From: Gardnerella piotii
GTDB lineage: Bacteria > Actinomycetota > Actinomycetes > Actinomycetales > Bifidobacteriaceae
DNA: 64,000 nucleotides
Direction: 5' to 3'
Assembly: GCF_003397585.1 (NCBI RefSeq)
Contig: NZ_QJUV01000001.1
Location: 124,001 to 188,000 of the forward strand
Numbering within the stretch: position 1 is the stretch's first letter; every line of letters starts with the position of its first letter. This document shows positions 46,972 through 57,230 of the stretch, one piece after another. The position numbers and the translations under genes were made by a program. The notes beneath the pieces were generated by a model that was given only the letters and a program-made list of their open reading frames with translations, searched no databases and was not told the DNA's origin.

Positions 46972-48513
46972 TTACTTAGCCAATGAATCGAGCCAACCAG
47001 CTTTAAGCGACTTCCAGATTGGGCCGCTCCACTTTTCTTCGAGCGCTGCTTCCAACGCTGCTGCAGGCTTGTACATCTTTTCATCATGGCATTGCGGAGC
47101 AATAATCTGAATGCCAACAGGCAAGCCATCATCGCTCAAGCCAGCTGGGAGGCTCAAAGCTGGAACGCCAGCCATGTTTGCAGGAATCGTAGCAATATCG
47201 TTCATGTACATGGAGAGTGGATCGTTCATCTTCTCGCCAAACTTGAATGCCGTTGTAGGGCTTGTTGGGGAGACTAGAACATCTACCTTATTAAACGCTT
47301 CTTCAAAATCGCGAATAATAAGCGTACGAACCTTTTGTGCAGAGCCATACCAAGCGTCGTAGTAGCCAGCGGAAAGTGCGTAGGTGCCGAGAATAATACG
47401 GCGCTTTACTTCGTCACCAAAGCCAGCTTCGCGAGTTGCGGCCATCATGTTTGCAGCAGTTTGAGGCTTATCTGCTGGTGGCATTACGCGCAAACCGTAG
47501 CGCATACCGTCGTAGCGAGCCAAGTTGGAGCTAACTTCGGAAGGCATAATAATGTAGTATGCGGCCAGCGAGTAAGGGAAGTGAGGGCAGGAGACTTCTG
47601 TTACTTCTGCGCCCATATCTTTAAGCAATTGCACAGCCTCATTAAAGCGTGCTTCAACGCCTGGCTGGAAGCCTTCGCCGCTAAGCTCTTTAACAAGACC
47701 AACCTTTACGCCCTTCAAATCACGGCGAGCACCCTCGCGCGCAGCCTGAGCCATTGGAGGAACAGGAGCAGGAATCGAAGTTGAATCGCGCTTATCGTTG
47801 CCGCCAATGATTTCCTGCAAAAGTGCAGAGTCAAGAACGGTGCGAGAAACAGGGCCAATCTGGTCTAGCGAGCTTGCCATGGCGATTGCGCCAAAACGGC
47901 TAACACCGCCGTAAGTTGGCTTTGCGCCGACTGTACCAGTTAAAGCGCCTGGCTGACGAATGGAACCACCAGTATCTGTACCCAAAGCAATAGGGGCTTC
48001 GAATGCAGCAACAGCAGCTGCAGAACCGCCGCCAGAACCGCCAGGAACGCGCTCGGTATCCCAAGGATTGCAAGTAGTTTGGTAGGCAGAATGCTCGGTA
48101 GAAGAACCTTGAGCAAACTCATCCAAATTAGTCTTGCCAAGAATTGGCATGCCAGCTGCCTTGAGCTTTTCAATAACAGTAGCGTCGTAAGGTGGAACCC
48201 AGCCTTCAAGAATCTTAGAGGCTGCAGTAGTAGGAATGCCCTTAGTAACAATCATGTCTTTAATGGCAATTGGAACGCCTGCAAGCTCAGGTAAGCCTTC
48301 AGCTTCGCCATTAGCATTCTTTTTATCAAAGGCATCTGCTTGTTCAAGTGCAACATCTGCAGAAACATGCAAGAATGCTTTGATTTCTGGCTCGGCTGCT
48401 TCGATTACTGCCAAGTGAGCTTCAACAAGCTCGCGGCTAGAAACTTCTTTAGCTTTTACAGCTTTTGCCATATCGGCAGCAGAAAGCTTTACTAAATCTT
48501 GAGTATTAGTCAT
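46972..48513 (-). CDS. gatA: Asp/Glu-tRNA amidotransferase subunit A
   Basis: 513 residues. Amidase-signature enzyme that releases ammonia from glutamine. Catalytic Lys is in PIAIKDMI and the Ser-cis-Ser pair lies in [19 protein letters not shown] and DTGGSIRQP. It follows gatC with a 2-bp gap and precedes gatB. Confidence 0.98.
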   Translation of the reverse strand: MTNTQDLVKLSAADMAKAVKAKEVSSRELVEAHLAVIEAAEPEIKAFLHVSADVALEQADAFDKKNANGEAEGLPELAGVPIAIKDMIVTKGIPTTAASKILEGWVPPYDATVIEKLKAAGMPILGKTNLDEFAQGSSTEHSAYQTTCNPWDTERVPGGSGGGSAAAVAAFEAPIALGTDTGGSIRQPGALTGTVGAKPTYGGVSRFGAIAMASSLDQIGPVSRTVLDSALLQEIIGGNDKRDSTSIPAPVPPMAQAAREGARRDLKGVKVGLVKELSGEGFQPGVEARFNEAVQLLKDMGAEVTEVSCPHFPYSLAAYYIIMPSEVSSNLARYDGMRYGLRVMPPADKPQTAANMMAATREAGFGDEVKRRIILGTYALSAGYYDAWYGSAQKVRTLIIRDFEEAFNKVDVLVSPTSPTTAFKFGEKMNDPLSMYMNDIATIPANMAGVPALSLPAGLSDDGLPVGIQIIAPQCHDEKMYKPAAALEAALEEKWSGPIWKSLKAGWLDSLAK

Positions 48514-48515
48514 GT

Positions 48516-48812
48516 TTATTCCTCCCCCAAAATTCGAGGTGCTACAAACATGCCAGACTCACTTCTAGGAGCGCCAGAAAGCGCTTCTTCTTGAGTCAAT
48601 GGCGTAGCAGGCTCGTCTGGGCGCAAATACGCTTCAAGAGGTACTGGATTTGCAGTAGGTGGCACATCTTCGCCAGCAACTTCCTGCACTTTGTTAATGG
48701 ATTCTGCAATGACGTTTAATTCGCCTTGCAAGCGACTGATTTCTTCGTCGCTAAGCGCAATCTGGGATAGAACGCCCAGATGCTCAATTTCTTCGCGTGT
48801 GAATGTTGGCAT
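48516..48812 (-). CDS. gatC: Asp/Glu-tRNA amidotransferase subunit C
   Basis: 98 residues, usual length. It wraps between GatA and GatB and is needed for GatA folding. [20 protein letters not shown] at the start and the C-terminal [10 protein letters not shown] are typical. First gene of gatCAB. Confidence 0.96.
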   Translation of the reverse strand: MPTFTREEIEHLGVLSQIALSDEEISRLQGELNVIAESINKVQEVAGEDVPPTANPVPLEAYLRPDEPATPLTQEEALSGAPRSESGMFVAPRILGEE

Positions 48813-48866
48813 AACCTCAACTATATGTGTGATGCGTGACCTTTGCTATAGCAAAAATTATGCAAA

Positions 48867-48906
48867 AAGGGCTTTATCTTGTAGTCAGTTACGAGATAAA
48901 GCCCTT
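48867..48906 (-). terminator. Terminator of the ABC-2 operon
   Basis: Thirteen-base stem AAGGGCTTTATCT / AGATAAAGCCCTT with a 14-base loop, followed on the minus strand by TTTTTGC. It lies between the permease stop (48948) and the gatC start. A partial T-run on the plus strand could make it bidirectional. Confidence 0.9.
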
Positions 48907-48947
48907 ATTATTTTTGCAAAATATTATTTGCAGAATATTTTAATATT

Positions 48948-49937
48948 TTAGATATCGCGATGCTTTTCCACAACGTGGCCAATTGCATACATGATTACGC
49001 CCCAAGCGAGAACCACCAAGCCTGATTGCCACCATGTGAAAATATATGCGTTTGGTGGAAGCTGTGCACCCGAATTAGGGGAGCCGCCCAAGAATTTATC
49101 CACTGCTGTGGCTGGCAAAAGCTGTATAAGTATTGAATTCCACTTCGCGAAATTGCTTGCAAACATAATAATGCTAAGAACACTAGGCAAAATCATCACG
49201 GCTCCAATAACGCACATAATTCCGCCAGCAGTTGACTTGCAAATCATGCCAAAGCCGTACGCCATTGCTGCTACAACAACCATAATTGCAGGAGAGCCAA
49301 GGAACAGCGTAAGAGGCAATTTCCACGCGTTACTTCCAGATAATCCAGAAGTGCTGTCTCCTATAAAAGCTAATTCTGCAGCGCCTAGCGAAACTGCCAT
49401 TGCAATAAGTTGCACTACAAAAACGTAGATTACAACTGCAACAAATTTAGCAGTAAAGAACATGCCCCTTCTAGGTACAGCTGTAAGAGAAGCCTGAATC
49501 GAAGTTGTAGAATGCTCAGCGGTTACAGCAAGCACTGCAAAAATCGCTAGAACAATCAAAGATACAGAAGCAAAACTAATAACTAAGTGGAAAATGCTAT
49601 CTTGAGATGCAATAAGGCTACTTTTATTGCTCGGCCCAACAGTAATTGCAGCGCTTGATTTGCCTTGATTTGCTCCATTCTTAATGTCAACTTTAGACAT
49701 TGCTTTTTGCACAATCGCTATAATAAAGCTAAAGATTACTGGCAAAACAATTGTTAATGCCATGCACCACCATGTTGACGCAAGCCCGCGCAACTTAACA
49801 ATCTCGGATTTAAGCGTGTGCATAAATGTTAGGCGCAAGTGTTGAGCGTTCATGCTGCGGCCTGTTTTGTACGCGTTGGATTGGTGTGCGTTGAACTCAG
49901 AAGATTGCACTTGTTGATTTGCTACTTGCTCACTCAT
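48948..49937 (-). CDS. ABC-2 type transporter permease
   Basis: 329 residues, six hydrophobic segments. The pattern LKSEIVKLRGLASTWWCMAL at the cytoplasmic start is typical of permeases in bacitracin/lantibiotic-immunity-like ABC exporters. It is coupled to the ATPase gene by a 4-bp overlap and ended by a strong terminator. Substrate unknown. Confidence 0.9.
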   Translation of the reverse strand: MSEQVANQQVQSSEFNAHQSNAYKTGRSMNAQHLRLTFMHTLKSEIVKLRGLASTWWCMALTIVLPVIFSFIIAIVQKAMSKVDIKNGANQGKSSAAITVGPSNKSSLIASQDSIFHLVISFASVSLIVLAIFAVLAVTAEHSTTSIQASLTAVPRRGMFFTAKFVAVVIYVFVVQLIAMAVSLGAAELAFIGDSTSGLSGSNAWKLPLTLFLGSPAIMVVVAAMAYGFGMICKSTAGGIMCVIGAVMILPSVLSIIMFASNFAKWNSILIQLLPATAVDKFLGGSPNSGAQLPPNAYIFTWWQSGLVVLAWGVIMYAIGHVVEKHRDI

Positions 49938-50953
49938 TTTGCACTCCCATCATTATTAGATTGCTCTACGTTTTGCTCACTCGGCTTTTGTTCACTCGGC
50001 TTCGAGCCGCTGCTAGGAACAGCCTTCGTTACATACTGCTCTTGACCGTGTGTAAGAGCCAAATATGCTTCCTCAAGTGACGCGTGCTCGTAATTAAGCT
50101 GATATACCAAAATTTGATTATCCGCAATTTCTCGCGCAATTTGACTTAGTTCGCAATCTGTTATTCTAAAAAGTTCGCCTTCTTGAACGTCTTGAGGTGT
50201 GCGATTATCTGGCAAAATCTTGCACTCAGGATGATTTTGAGCAAGCACTTGCTTTAGCTTTTCGCCTTCTGGAGTTACAAGTCGCACAGCGTGCTGCGAA
50301 TGTGCGTCAACAAAATCCTGCACTGTTGTGCGCTTCAAAATTTCGCCATGCGCAATAATCACAAGGTTATCTGCAGTAAGCGCAACTTCGCTCATTAAGT
50401 GCGAGCTAAGTAGTATTGCGCGGCCTTCGCTTGCGTAATACTTGCATAATTCACGGACCCACTTAACGCCTTCTGGATCTAAGCCGTTAATTGGCTCGTC
50501 CAAAATAAGATTGTGTGGATCTGCTAAAAGAGCCGCCGCAATGGAAAGACGCTGGCTCATACCAAGCGAGAAGGACCCTGCTTTGCGGGTTTTAACACTT
50601 GATAATCCAGTAATATCAATCACTTCGTCAACGCGCTTTTTTGATATTCCATGAGTTAAAGCCAATGAATACAGGTGATTGTAAGCCGTACGGCCCCTGT
50701 GAGCAGACTTTGCGTCAAGAACTGCTCCAACTTCCGTCATTGGAGAGGCAATTTTTGCGTAAGGTTTGCCGTCAATAAGAGAAGTGCCACTATTGGCATG
50801 AATAAGATTTAACGCACAACGCATGGTGGTAGATTTACCAGCGCCGTTAGGTCCTAAAAAGCCTGTGACTTTACCGTCTTCGGCAATAAAAGAAACGTCG
50901 TTAAGCGCTGTTTTTTCGCCAAAACGCTTTGTGATATGTTGAAATTCTAACAT
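49934..50953 (-). CDS. ABC transporter ATP-binding protein
   Basis: 339 residues. Walker A GPNGAGKSTTMR, signature FSLGMSQRLSIAAALL, Walker B LILDEPINGLDPEG. The signature has SLGM in place of LSGGQ, as is common in BcrA/CcmA-type ATPases. The C-terminal tail contains two EQKPSEQ-like repeats. Partner of the ABC-2 permease downstream. Confidence 0.93.
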   Translation of the reverse strand: MLEFQHITKRFGEKTALNDVSFIAEDGKVTGFLGPNGAGKSTTMRCALNLIHANSGTSLIDGKPYAKIASPMTEVGAVLDAKSAHRGRTAYNHLYSLALTHGISKKRVDEVIDITGLSSVKTRKAGSFSLGMSQRLSIAAALLADPHNLILDEPINGLDPEGVKWVRELCKYYASEGRAILLSSHLMSEVALTADNLVIIAHGEILKRTTVQDFVDAHSQHAVRLVTPEGEKLKQVLAQNHPECKILPDNRTPQDVQEGELFRITDCELSQIAREIADNQILVYQLNYEHASLEEAYLALTHGQEQYVTKAVPSSGSKPSEQKPSEQNVEQSNNDGSAK

Positions 50954-51071
50954 AAATTAACAATATCACAAATAAAAAAAATACACTTAAAATGTAAGTG
51001 TTTATGAGTACAAGCTATTGCATTTTGATTAATATTTGTTGAGATTTTTCTGTTGAGATTTTAATTAAGAT

Positions 51072-51878
51072 TCAGCAATTTGGTGCTGCATGCTGCGCAA
51101 TCCACGCGTGCATGGAAACAGCCGCAGCAGCTCCTGCGTTTAGCGAGCGAACAGAGCCGAATTGCGAAATGTAAACAACGTCATCCGCCATTTCTAGCGC
51201 TTTTTTAGAAAGACCTGGACCTTCTGCGCCAAAAAGCATAAGGCAACGTTTAGGGAACTTGTAGTTTTCCATAGCAACAGCGCCTGGAATAATATCGAGC
51301 GCTATAACGCGCGCGTTTTTAGCGTCTTGTTCCTTGATATTTGCGATTTTTTCGGCTTCTTTATTGCCATCTGCTTGTGCTTTAAGCAAAAGTTGATGCG
51401 CTTCTTCTGCTTCTTTAAGCATATCTTCGCGCCAATTAGTCACTAGAGTTTCAATCGTAGGGCAACACTCAACGTATTGGTATAGCTCAGTCATTAACGA
51501 GCCTTTACGATTCCATTTATGAGGCCCTACAATATACACTTTTTTCGCTGTAAATGCGTTTGCAGTGCGAACCATAGAGCCTATGTTGAAATCGTGAGTC
51601 CAATTTTCTACAGCTACTTCAAACTCGTGACGGCCTTTAGAATCGAGATCCGCTTTTATGGCTTCTACTTTCCAGTATCGGTAGCGGTCTAGTACGTTAC
51701 GCTGGTCGCCTTCGTCTAGTAATTCAGTGCTAAACCGCGCATCGTAATTTGGCGATTCTGGATTATCTGGACGAGGCTCACCTGGATGTTCTTCTTCCCA
51801 TGGGCCAACTCCTATAGGTCGGAATTCTGGCTCATCGGAAGCTTTTGCAGCCAAAGTAATTGGATTCGGTTCGTGCAT
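51072..51878 (-). CDS. TrmH/SpoU family RNA methyltransferase
   Basis: 268 residues. The SPOUT knot is recognisable: ENWTHDFNIGSMVRTANAFT (motif 1), LMLFGAEGPGLSKKALEMAD (motif 2) and QFGSVRSLNAGAAAAVSMHA (motif 3). Probably a 2'-O-ribose methyltransferase acting on tRNA or rRNA; the precise site is unknown. The N-terminal 60 residues are Pro/Glu-rich. Confidence 0.92.
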   Translation of the reverse strand: MHEPNPITLAAKASDEPEFRPIGVGPWEEEHPGEPRPDNPESPNYDARFSTELLDEGDQRNVLDRYRYWKVEAIKADLDSKGRHEFEVAVENWTHDFNIGSMVRTANAFTAKKVYIVGPHKWNRKGSLMTELYQYVECCPTIETLVTNWREDMLKEAEEAHQLLLKAQADGNKEAEKIANIKEQDAKNARVIALDIIPGAVAMENYKFPKRCLMLFGAEGPGLSKKALEMADDVVYISQFGSVRSLNAGAAAAVSMHAWIAQHAAPNC

Positions 51879-51935
51879 GTGTGAGTTTTGCTCCGTTTAA
51901 TACTTTTGCTTAGTATTGGCAGCTAGTATTTGCAA

Positions 51936-52784
51936 TTAGTCTTGGCAGCCGTCTGTTGCGCAATCTCCTGTGCAACCTGACTTGCAGTGACCTCCGCAGC
52001 AGTTGTCTTCGCAGCATGGCTCAGTGCAACCGTCATGAGCGCAATCTCCCGTGCACTCTACTTTGCAATGGCCGCCGCAGCAATTGTCTTCACAGCAAGG
52101 CTCCGTGCAACCATCGTTAGCACAATCTCCCGTGCATTTAACCTCGCAATGACCGCCACAGCAGTTGTCGTTGCAGCAATCTTCGTGATCTGCATCTGCA
52201 CGTAATTCTTCTTCACCGAAAGCTTGAACAAATGCCATTTTAGTACTCTCCTCACTTATTGGATTTACTAATTGAAGATGCCTCGTGCCTTGTTCGTCGG
52301 CGTCAACACCACCAATTAATGCAACTATAGCAAGAATTTGCGCGCCTTGCTGATTAACAATGCTAAAATCAAGACTTAATTCATTGCCGTGTCGTAAAGT
52401 CACAAGCGAAGAAGTTTGAACATACGATTTTTCAGAAAGCCAAGAATCAAGCAACAATACTCGCTTGCCTTTAACTGACGGACCTTTTGTTGCAGGAAAA
52501 ACAAAATCCATAACAAAGCCGTCAAGCGCAATTCCTTTACGTTCTGCAGCATGAATAAGCGCAAAAACCATTGGCACTGCAGCAGCAGTTAACGCACCAA
52601 CAGCGTCAACATCGCGCTCTAACGAATACCCAGCTTTCTCAATTGCATCAAAAAGAACATCACCAACTAGCTTAGAGCCGCGCTGAGCAAATGTAACAGA
52701 AAACAGTTCGCTAAATGGTTTCGCACTCATATCTGCACAAAGCATGCGTTTAAGTTCCGCGCGTTCCTCTTGTAATTCTGTCAT
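51936..52784 (-). CDS. Orotate-PRTase-like protein with cysteine-rich repeat tail
   Basis: 282 residues. Residues about 1-195 follow the orotate phosphoribosyltransferase fold (GDVLFDAIEKAGYSLERDVD, AVGALTAAAVPMVFALIHAA, GPSVKGKRVLLLDSWLSEKS). The PRPP loop, normally (V/E)DVVTTGGS, reads LDSWLSEKS, so activity is doubtful. Residues 203-282 are three 27-residue repeats, each with eight Cys and one His (CCxDNCCGGHC...C...C...C), 24 Cys in all. This resembles a metallothionein-like metal-binding tail. Function unknown; a metal- or redox-linked role is speculation. Encoded alone between rmuC and the methyltransferase. Confidence 0.8.
   Translation of the reverse strand: MTELQEERAELKRMLCADMSAKPFSELFSVTFAQRGSKLVGDVLFDAIEKAGYSLERDVDAVGALTAAAVPMVFALIHAAERKGIALDGFVMDFVFPATKGPSVKGKRVLLLDSWLSEKSYVQTSSLVTLRHGNELSLDFSIVNQQGAQILAIVALIGGVDADEQGTRHLQLVNPISEESTKMAFVQAFGEEELRADADHEDCCNDNCCGGHCEVKCTGDCANDGCTEPCCEDNCCGGHCKVECTGDCAHDGCTEPCCEDNCCGGHCKSGCTGDCATDGCQD
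51939..52178 (-). repeat. Three 81-bp coding tandem repeats (cysteine-rich)
   Basis: Units 52098-52178, 52017-52097 and 51939-52016 (the last 78 bp) encode the Cys-rich repeats. Units 2 and 3 are nearly identical over most of their length, indicating recent duplication. Confidence 0.95.
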
Positions 52785-52842
52785 TTTTGCACTCCTTAGC
52801 GTTTAGAGTTCTTCAATTTTTTATGCTTTAATGTTTTTACGC

Positions 52843-54183
52843 TTAATGATCTTCTACTGATACTTCTGGAGCGCTCAGCTCTTTAACATCAGCTTTATCG
52901 GAATCTATAAGATCTATTGAAGCAATAACTTTACTTTGGTCTAACTTCTGAAGTTTACGCGCTGTTACCAACACTCTAGACTCAAGCGAAGAAGCAAACT
53001 TATTGTAAGCTGCGACTGTTCTTGCCAAAGATATGCCAAGCTTTGAAGCATTTTCTCCAAGAACAGCAAAGCGATCGTACAATTCTCGAGATAAATCGAA
53101 AAGTTCTTTTGCGTCATCTGTAAGACTTTGCTGCTGCCATGCGTATGCAACAGACTTAAGCACGGCCCACAAAGTAACTGGGGAAGTGAGGGCTACTTTT
53201 TGCGCAAAAGCATCATCCATAAGTGTTGGATCCGCCTCAAGGGCCGCCTGAAGCAATGCTTCGTTTGGAATAAATGCAACTACAAAGTCTGGTGCTGTTT
53301 CAAAAGCCTGCCAATATGCTTTAGCTCCTAATGCTCTAACGTGCTCTCGCAAAGCCTTAGCGTGCGCTTTTAGAAGCTCACTTCTTCTAGCTAATTCTTC
53401 GTCGCTTGCGTTATCTGGGATTTCGCAAGCGCGCTGATAATCCGCATATGGAACTTTTGCATCAACTGGAATTGTTTTGCCTCCTGGCAGATGCACAACC
53501 ATATCTGGCCTCTGCTGTTCGCCATTTACTCCCGTTACAACAACTTGCGTATCAAAATCAACATGCTCAAGCAAACCTGCAGATTCCACAATATTCTTTA
53601 GTTGAGCCTCGCCCCAAGCTCCGCGAACCTTATTATTTCGCAATGCTGCAGAAAGCGAACTTGTTTCGCGGTCAAGCCTTGCTTGCTGATCGCTTAAGCC
53701 TTTAAGCTGAGTGTTCAGTGCACCCATTTCTTGCTTACGCCCTTCTTCAATCTGCGAAACTTTATTCTTCAAAGCTTCGAGATTGTCTTTTACTGGAGCA
53801 AGCGCTTCCAAGACTTTGCCTTGCTCTTTCAAAGTTTTCTCACGATTTAACCGTTCGCGTTCTTCTCGCTCTGTGCGCAATTGCTCTTCGCGATTCACTC
53901 GCAATTGCTCTGCTTGCTGCGCTTTAGCAAGTTCTGCTTCAACAAACTTTAATCGCTCAGCAAGCTGCTCTGCTTGCGTGCGATATCGTATAGCCTGATT
54001 GCCATTTTCTTGCGATTGAGCGCGCGCTTGTTCATACTGAGAGCGCAATTCGTTAAATTCGCGCTGGTTTACGCCATTAGCGCCTTGCGTTCCATAGTTG
54101 TGCTTAACAATAGCCAGCACAACAATGGCGGTTATTACAACAGCAACCACCATTAAAACAAACATCACAATATTATCGAACAT
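52843..54183 (-). CDS. rmuC: DNA recombination protein RmuC
   Basis: 446 residues. An N-terminal membrane helix (MFVLMVVAVVITAIVVLAIV) is followed by a long coiled coil (about residues 45-170) and the RmuC nuclease-like domain with KVRGAWGEAQLKNIVES, RPDMVVHLPGGKTIPVDAK and PDFVVAFIPNEA. RmuC limits inversions at short repeats. PD-(D/E)xK-type residues (D...DAK) are present. Confidence 0.93.
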   Translation of the reverse strand: MFDNIVMFVLMVVAVVITAIVVLAIVKHNYGTQGANGVNQREFNELRSQYEQARAQSQENGNQAIRYRTQAEQLAERLKFVEAELAKAQQAEQLRVNREEQLRTEREERERLNREKTLKEQGKVLEALAPVKDNLEALKNKVSQIEEGRKQEMGALNTQLKGLSDQQARLDRETSSLSAALRNNKVRGAWGEAQLKNIVESAGLLEHVDFDTQVVVTGVNGEQQRPDMVVHLPGGKTIPVDAKVPYADYQRACEIPDNASDEELARRSELLKAHAKALREHVRALGAKAYWQAFETAPDFVVAFIPNEALLQAALEADPTLMDDAFAQKVALTSPVTLWAVLKSVAYAWQQQSLTDDAKELFDLSRELYDRFAVLGENASKLGISLARTVAAYNKFASSLESRVLVTARKLQKLDQSKVIASIDLIDSDKADVKELSAPEVSVEDH

Positions 54184-54273
54184 ACGTTCTATTAAACACT
54201 ATTGGTTTGACTTTTAAAACATAATTAAACACGCGCATTATTGCATAGAAAAATAAGTGTTATGCAACAAAAT

Positions 54274-54315
54274 AGCGCGCTGTCTACTGGAAAATAATCC
54301 AATAAACAGCACGCT
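54274..54315 (-). terminator. Terminator downstream of clpB
   Basis: Ten-base stem AGCGCGCTGT / ACAGCACGCT with one mismatch; on the minus strand it is followed by ATTTTGTT. It lies 48 bp after the clpB stop. Confidence 0.8.
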
Positions 54316-54362
54316 TTGTTTTATTTGACTACATTATTTGACTACATTAAATAGTGCATATA

Positions 54363-56957
54363 TTACGCAATCTTGAGAGTTACATGGTCGCTAGTATTCT
54401 CACAATCCGCAACTACGCGAGCGCCATCATGCACCTTGCCAGAAAGCAACAATCGCGCAAGTTGATCGCCAATTTCCGTTTGAACCAATCTACGCAACGG
54501 ACGAGCACCGTAAACTGGATCATAGCCATGCTCCGCAAGCCAAGCGCGAGCAGAATCGCTCACATCCAAGCTAATACGGCGATCACTCAAGCGTGCAGCC
54601 ACTTGACGAACTTGAATATCCACAATTCCACCAAGCTCTTCGCGAGTAAGCGGATGGAACATAACAAGCTCATCCAAACGGTTGATGAACTCTGGCTTAA
54701 ACTCAGCGTGAACAGCGTTCATAACAGCCTTGCGTTTAGCAGCATCGTCCAAGCCCTCTTGCACAAGGAATTGCGAACCCAAGTTTGATGTCATAATCAA
54801 AATCGTATTCGTAAAATCAACCGTTCTACCCTGACCGTCAGTCAAACGACCATCATCCAAAACCTGCAACAAAACGTCGAATACTTCTGGATGTGCCTTC
54901 TCAACTTCGTCAAAAAGCACTACAGAATACGGGCGGCGTCGCACGGCTTCAGTAAGCTGACCTCCTTCCTCATAGCCAATGTAGCCAGGAGCAGCACCGA
55001 TTAGACGCGAAACGGAAGCCTTTTCCATGTACTCGCTCATATCAATGCGAACCATTGCACGCTCGTCGTCAAACAAAAAGTCAGCAAGAGCCTTTGCAAG
55101 CTCCGTCTTACCAACGCCAGTAGGACCCAAGAATAGGAACGAACCAGTTGGGCGATTCGGGTCTGCAATTCCAGCGCGGCTTCTGCGCACAGCATCCGCT
55201 ATAGCCTGAATTGCTTCGCTTTGACCAACAACGCGCTTAGAAAGCTCCTTTTCCATGTTGAGCAGCTTCTCATTTTCGCCTTGCATCAAGCGGCCAACAG
55301 GAATGCCCGTCCATTCGCTAACGACTCCAGCAATAGAATCAGCATCAACCTGGTCTGGAACCATCGGCTCTTTCGCTTCACTCTTAGCATTAGCAGCCTG
55401 CGATTCCGCTTCTTCCAAAGCTTTTTGAATGCTTGGAATTTCGCCATACAAAATACGGCTTGCTTGCTCCAAGTTGCCTTCACGCGTGAATTTGTCGGCT
55501 TCTACGCGCTTAGCATCGAGTTGCGCTCGCAAATCACCAACCTTGTTGTGACCAGCCTTTTCCGCATCCCAACGCGCTTTCAAACCAGTAAGCTTTTCGC
55601 GTGAGTTAGCTAATTCTTCCTGCAACTTTTCTAAGCGTTCGCGTGCAGCAGCATCTTCCGCCTTCTTTAATTGCATTTCTTCCATTTCAAGACGCGTAAC
55701 TTTGCGCTGCAATTCGTCGATTTCTTCTGGCTGAGAATCAAGCTCCATACGCAAGTGAGCTGCCGCTTCATCCACCAAATCAATCGCTTTATCTGGAAGT
55801 TGTCTACCAGTAATATAGCGGTTTGAAAGCGTTGCTGCGGCTACGATTGCATCGTCACTAATCGTCACCTTGTGGTGCGCTTCGTAACGTTGCTTAAGTC
55901 CACGCAAAATCGTCACCGTGTCTTCAACAGACGGCTCGCCAACAAACACTTGCTGGAATCTGCGCTCAAGCGCCGAATCCTTTTCAATATGCTCGCGATA
56001 CTCGTTAAGCGTAGTTGCACCAACCAAGCGCAGCTCACCGCGCGCAAGCATTGGCTTAAGCATATTGCCAGCATCCATTGAACCTTCTGCAGATCCTGCG
56101 CCAACAACAGTGTGAATTTCGTCAATAAACGTAATAATTTGACCGTCTGATTGCTGAATTTCCTTCAACACTGCCTTTAAGCGTTCCTCAAACTCGCCGC
56201 GATACTTCGAACCTGCAACCATCGAAGCCAAATCGAGACTGATAAGACGCTTGTTTTGCAAAGTTGTAGGCACATCTCCTGCAACAATTCGCTGAGCCAA
56301 TCCTTCTACAACTGCTGTTTTACCAACGCCAGGCTCGCCAATTAGCACAGGATTGTTCTTTGTGCGGCGAGAAAGAATCTGAATCACGCGACGAATCTCC
56401 TGGTCGCGCCCAATTACTGGGTCGAGCTTTCCTTCGCGAGCGCGCGCAGTCATATCAACCGAATATTTTTCAAGCGCTTTGTAGTTGCCTTCCGCGTCTG
56501 GGCTGGTAACTTTCGCACCTCCGCGCACAGTTGGCACAGCCTTGCGCAACGCATCTGCAGAAACATTGTGCTTTTTGAAAATATCTGCAACAGCATTCGG
56601 CGCGCTTGCAACTATGCCAATAAGCATATGCTCTGTAGAAACGTATTCGTCTGCCATTGTGCGCATTTCTTTTTCTGCCTGGCTTAAGGCAGCCAAAAGC
56701 TGACGGCTTGCATCTGGCTTAGTTGTAGTTGAGCCAGTAGATGAAGGCAATGCCACTAATGCGTTGCGAATTTCGGCTCCGATTTGTTGCGCGTCCGCCC
56801 CTGCCTGAGCAATAAGCGCGCGCACTACACCTTGCTCTTGGCGAAGTAAGGCATCTGCCAAATGTAACGTATCTACTTGCGCATTGCCAGCCGCCGCCGC
56901 GCTTTGTACGGCATCGCTTAATGCATCTTGCGCTAAGGTTGTAAACTTTTGTTCCAT
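54363..56957 (-). CDS. clpB: ATP-dependent disaggregase ClpB
   Basis: 864 residues from ATG 56957, which has GGGGGT upstream; the longer frame to 56975 is not needed. Clp_N repeats, AAA+ domain 1 (Walker A GEPGVGKT), a middle coiled-coil domain (about residues 410-520) and AAA+ domain 2 ([14 protein letters not shown]) are complete. ClpB works with DnaK to recover aggregated proteins. The HAIR sequence at 57054-57074, about 100 bp upstream, predicts HspR repression. Confidence 0.98.
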   Translation of the reverse strand: MEQKFTTLAQDALSDAVQSAAAAGNAQVDTLHLADALLRQEQGVVRALIAQAGADAQQIGAEIRNALVALPSSTGSTTTKPDASRQLLAALSQAEKEMRTMADEYVSTEHMLIGIVASAPNAVADIFKKHNVSADALRKAVPTVRGGAKVTSPDAEGNYKALEKYSVDMTARAREGKLDPVIGRDQEIRRVIQILSRRTKNNPVLIGEPGVGKTAVVEGLAQRIVAGDVPTTLQNKRLISLDLASMVAGSKYRGEFEERLKAVLKEIQQSDGQIITFIDEIHTVVGAGSAEGSMDAGNMLKPMLARGELRLVGATTLNEYREHIEKDSALERRFQQVFVGEPSVEDTVTILRGLKQRYEAHHKVTISDDAIVAAATLSNRYITGRQLPDKAIDLVDEAAAHLRMELDSQPEEIDELQRKVTRLEMEEMQLKKAEDAAARERLEKLQEELANSREKLTGLKARWDAEKAGHNKVGDLRAQLDAKRVEADKFTREGNLEQASRILYGEIPSIQKALEEAESQAANAKSEAKEPMVPDQVDADSIAGVVSEWTGIPVGRLMQGENEKLLNMEKELSKRVVGQSEAIQAIADAVRRSRAGIADPNRPTGSFLFLGPTGVGKTELAKALADFLFDDERAMVRIDMSEYMEKASVSRLIGAAPGYIGYEEGGQLTEAVRRRPYSVVLFDEVEKAHPEVFDVLLQVLDDGRLTDGQGRTVDFTNTILIMTSNLGSQFLVQEGLDDAAKRKAVMNAVHAEFKPEFINRLDELVMFHPLTREELGGIVDIQVRQVAARLSDRRISLDVSDSARAWLAEHGYDPVYGARPLRRLVQTEIGDQLARLLLSGKVHDGARVVADCENTSDHVTLKIA

Positions 56958-57053
56958 ATTTACCCCCATTTGCACCGCTATCTAGCGGATTTTAGGTGAT
57001 TTGCGTGCAATTTTTGCAATTACACTCAAACCACATTCTGTCAATTTCTAAAA

Positions 57054-57074
57054 CTTGAGTCTACTACACTCAAG
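57054..57074 (-). promoter_or_regulatory. HAIR element (HspR operator) upstream of clpB
   Basis: Perfect CTTGAGT-N7-ACTCAAG, the consensus bound by HspR in actinobacteria. HspR with DnaK represses clpB and dnaK until heat stress. It lies 97 bp before the clpB start. Confidence 0.93.
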
Positions 57075-57093
57075 TTTTGTTTTCAAGATGTTT

Positions 57094-57134
57094 GTGGCGT
57101 TTCCTTAAATCTTCGGTTGCTTGCGACTTTTCCG
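57094..57134 (+). repeat. Interspersed 41-bp element, copy 2
   Basis: Shares GTGGCGT and a 21-base block with copy 1 at 25624-25664, at identical spacing. It lies between the clpB operator and the FAH gene. Confidence 0.65.
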
Positions 57135-57166
57135 CAGCAAAGTCATCAATCGCAAAGTCGTCAGTC

Positions 57167-57212
57167 AAGTATCAAAAATAAATAAGTATCAAAAATAAAT
57201 AAGTATCAAATA
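57167..57212 (+). repeat. 17-bp tandem repeat in the FAH promoter
   Basis: AAGTATCAAAAATAAAT occurs at 57167-57183 and 57184-57200, with a partial third copy from 57201. It ends about six bases before a TAATCT -10-like hexamer (57218-57223), itself seven bases from the ATG at 57231. A change in repeat number would change promoter spacing. Confidence 0.8.
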
Positions 57213-57230
57213 TGTCGTAATCTTAAAAAT

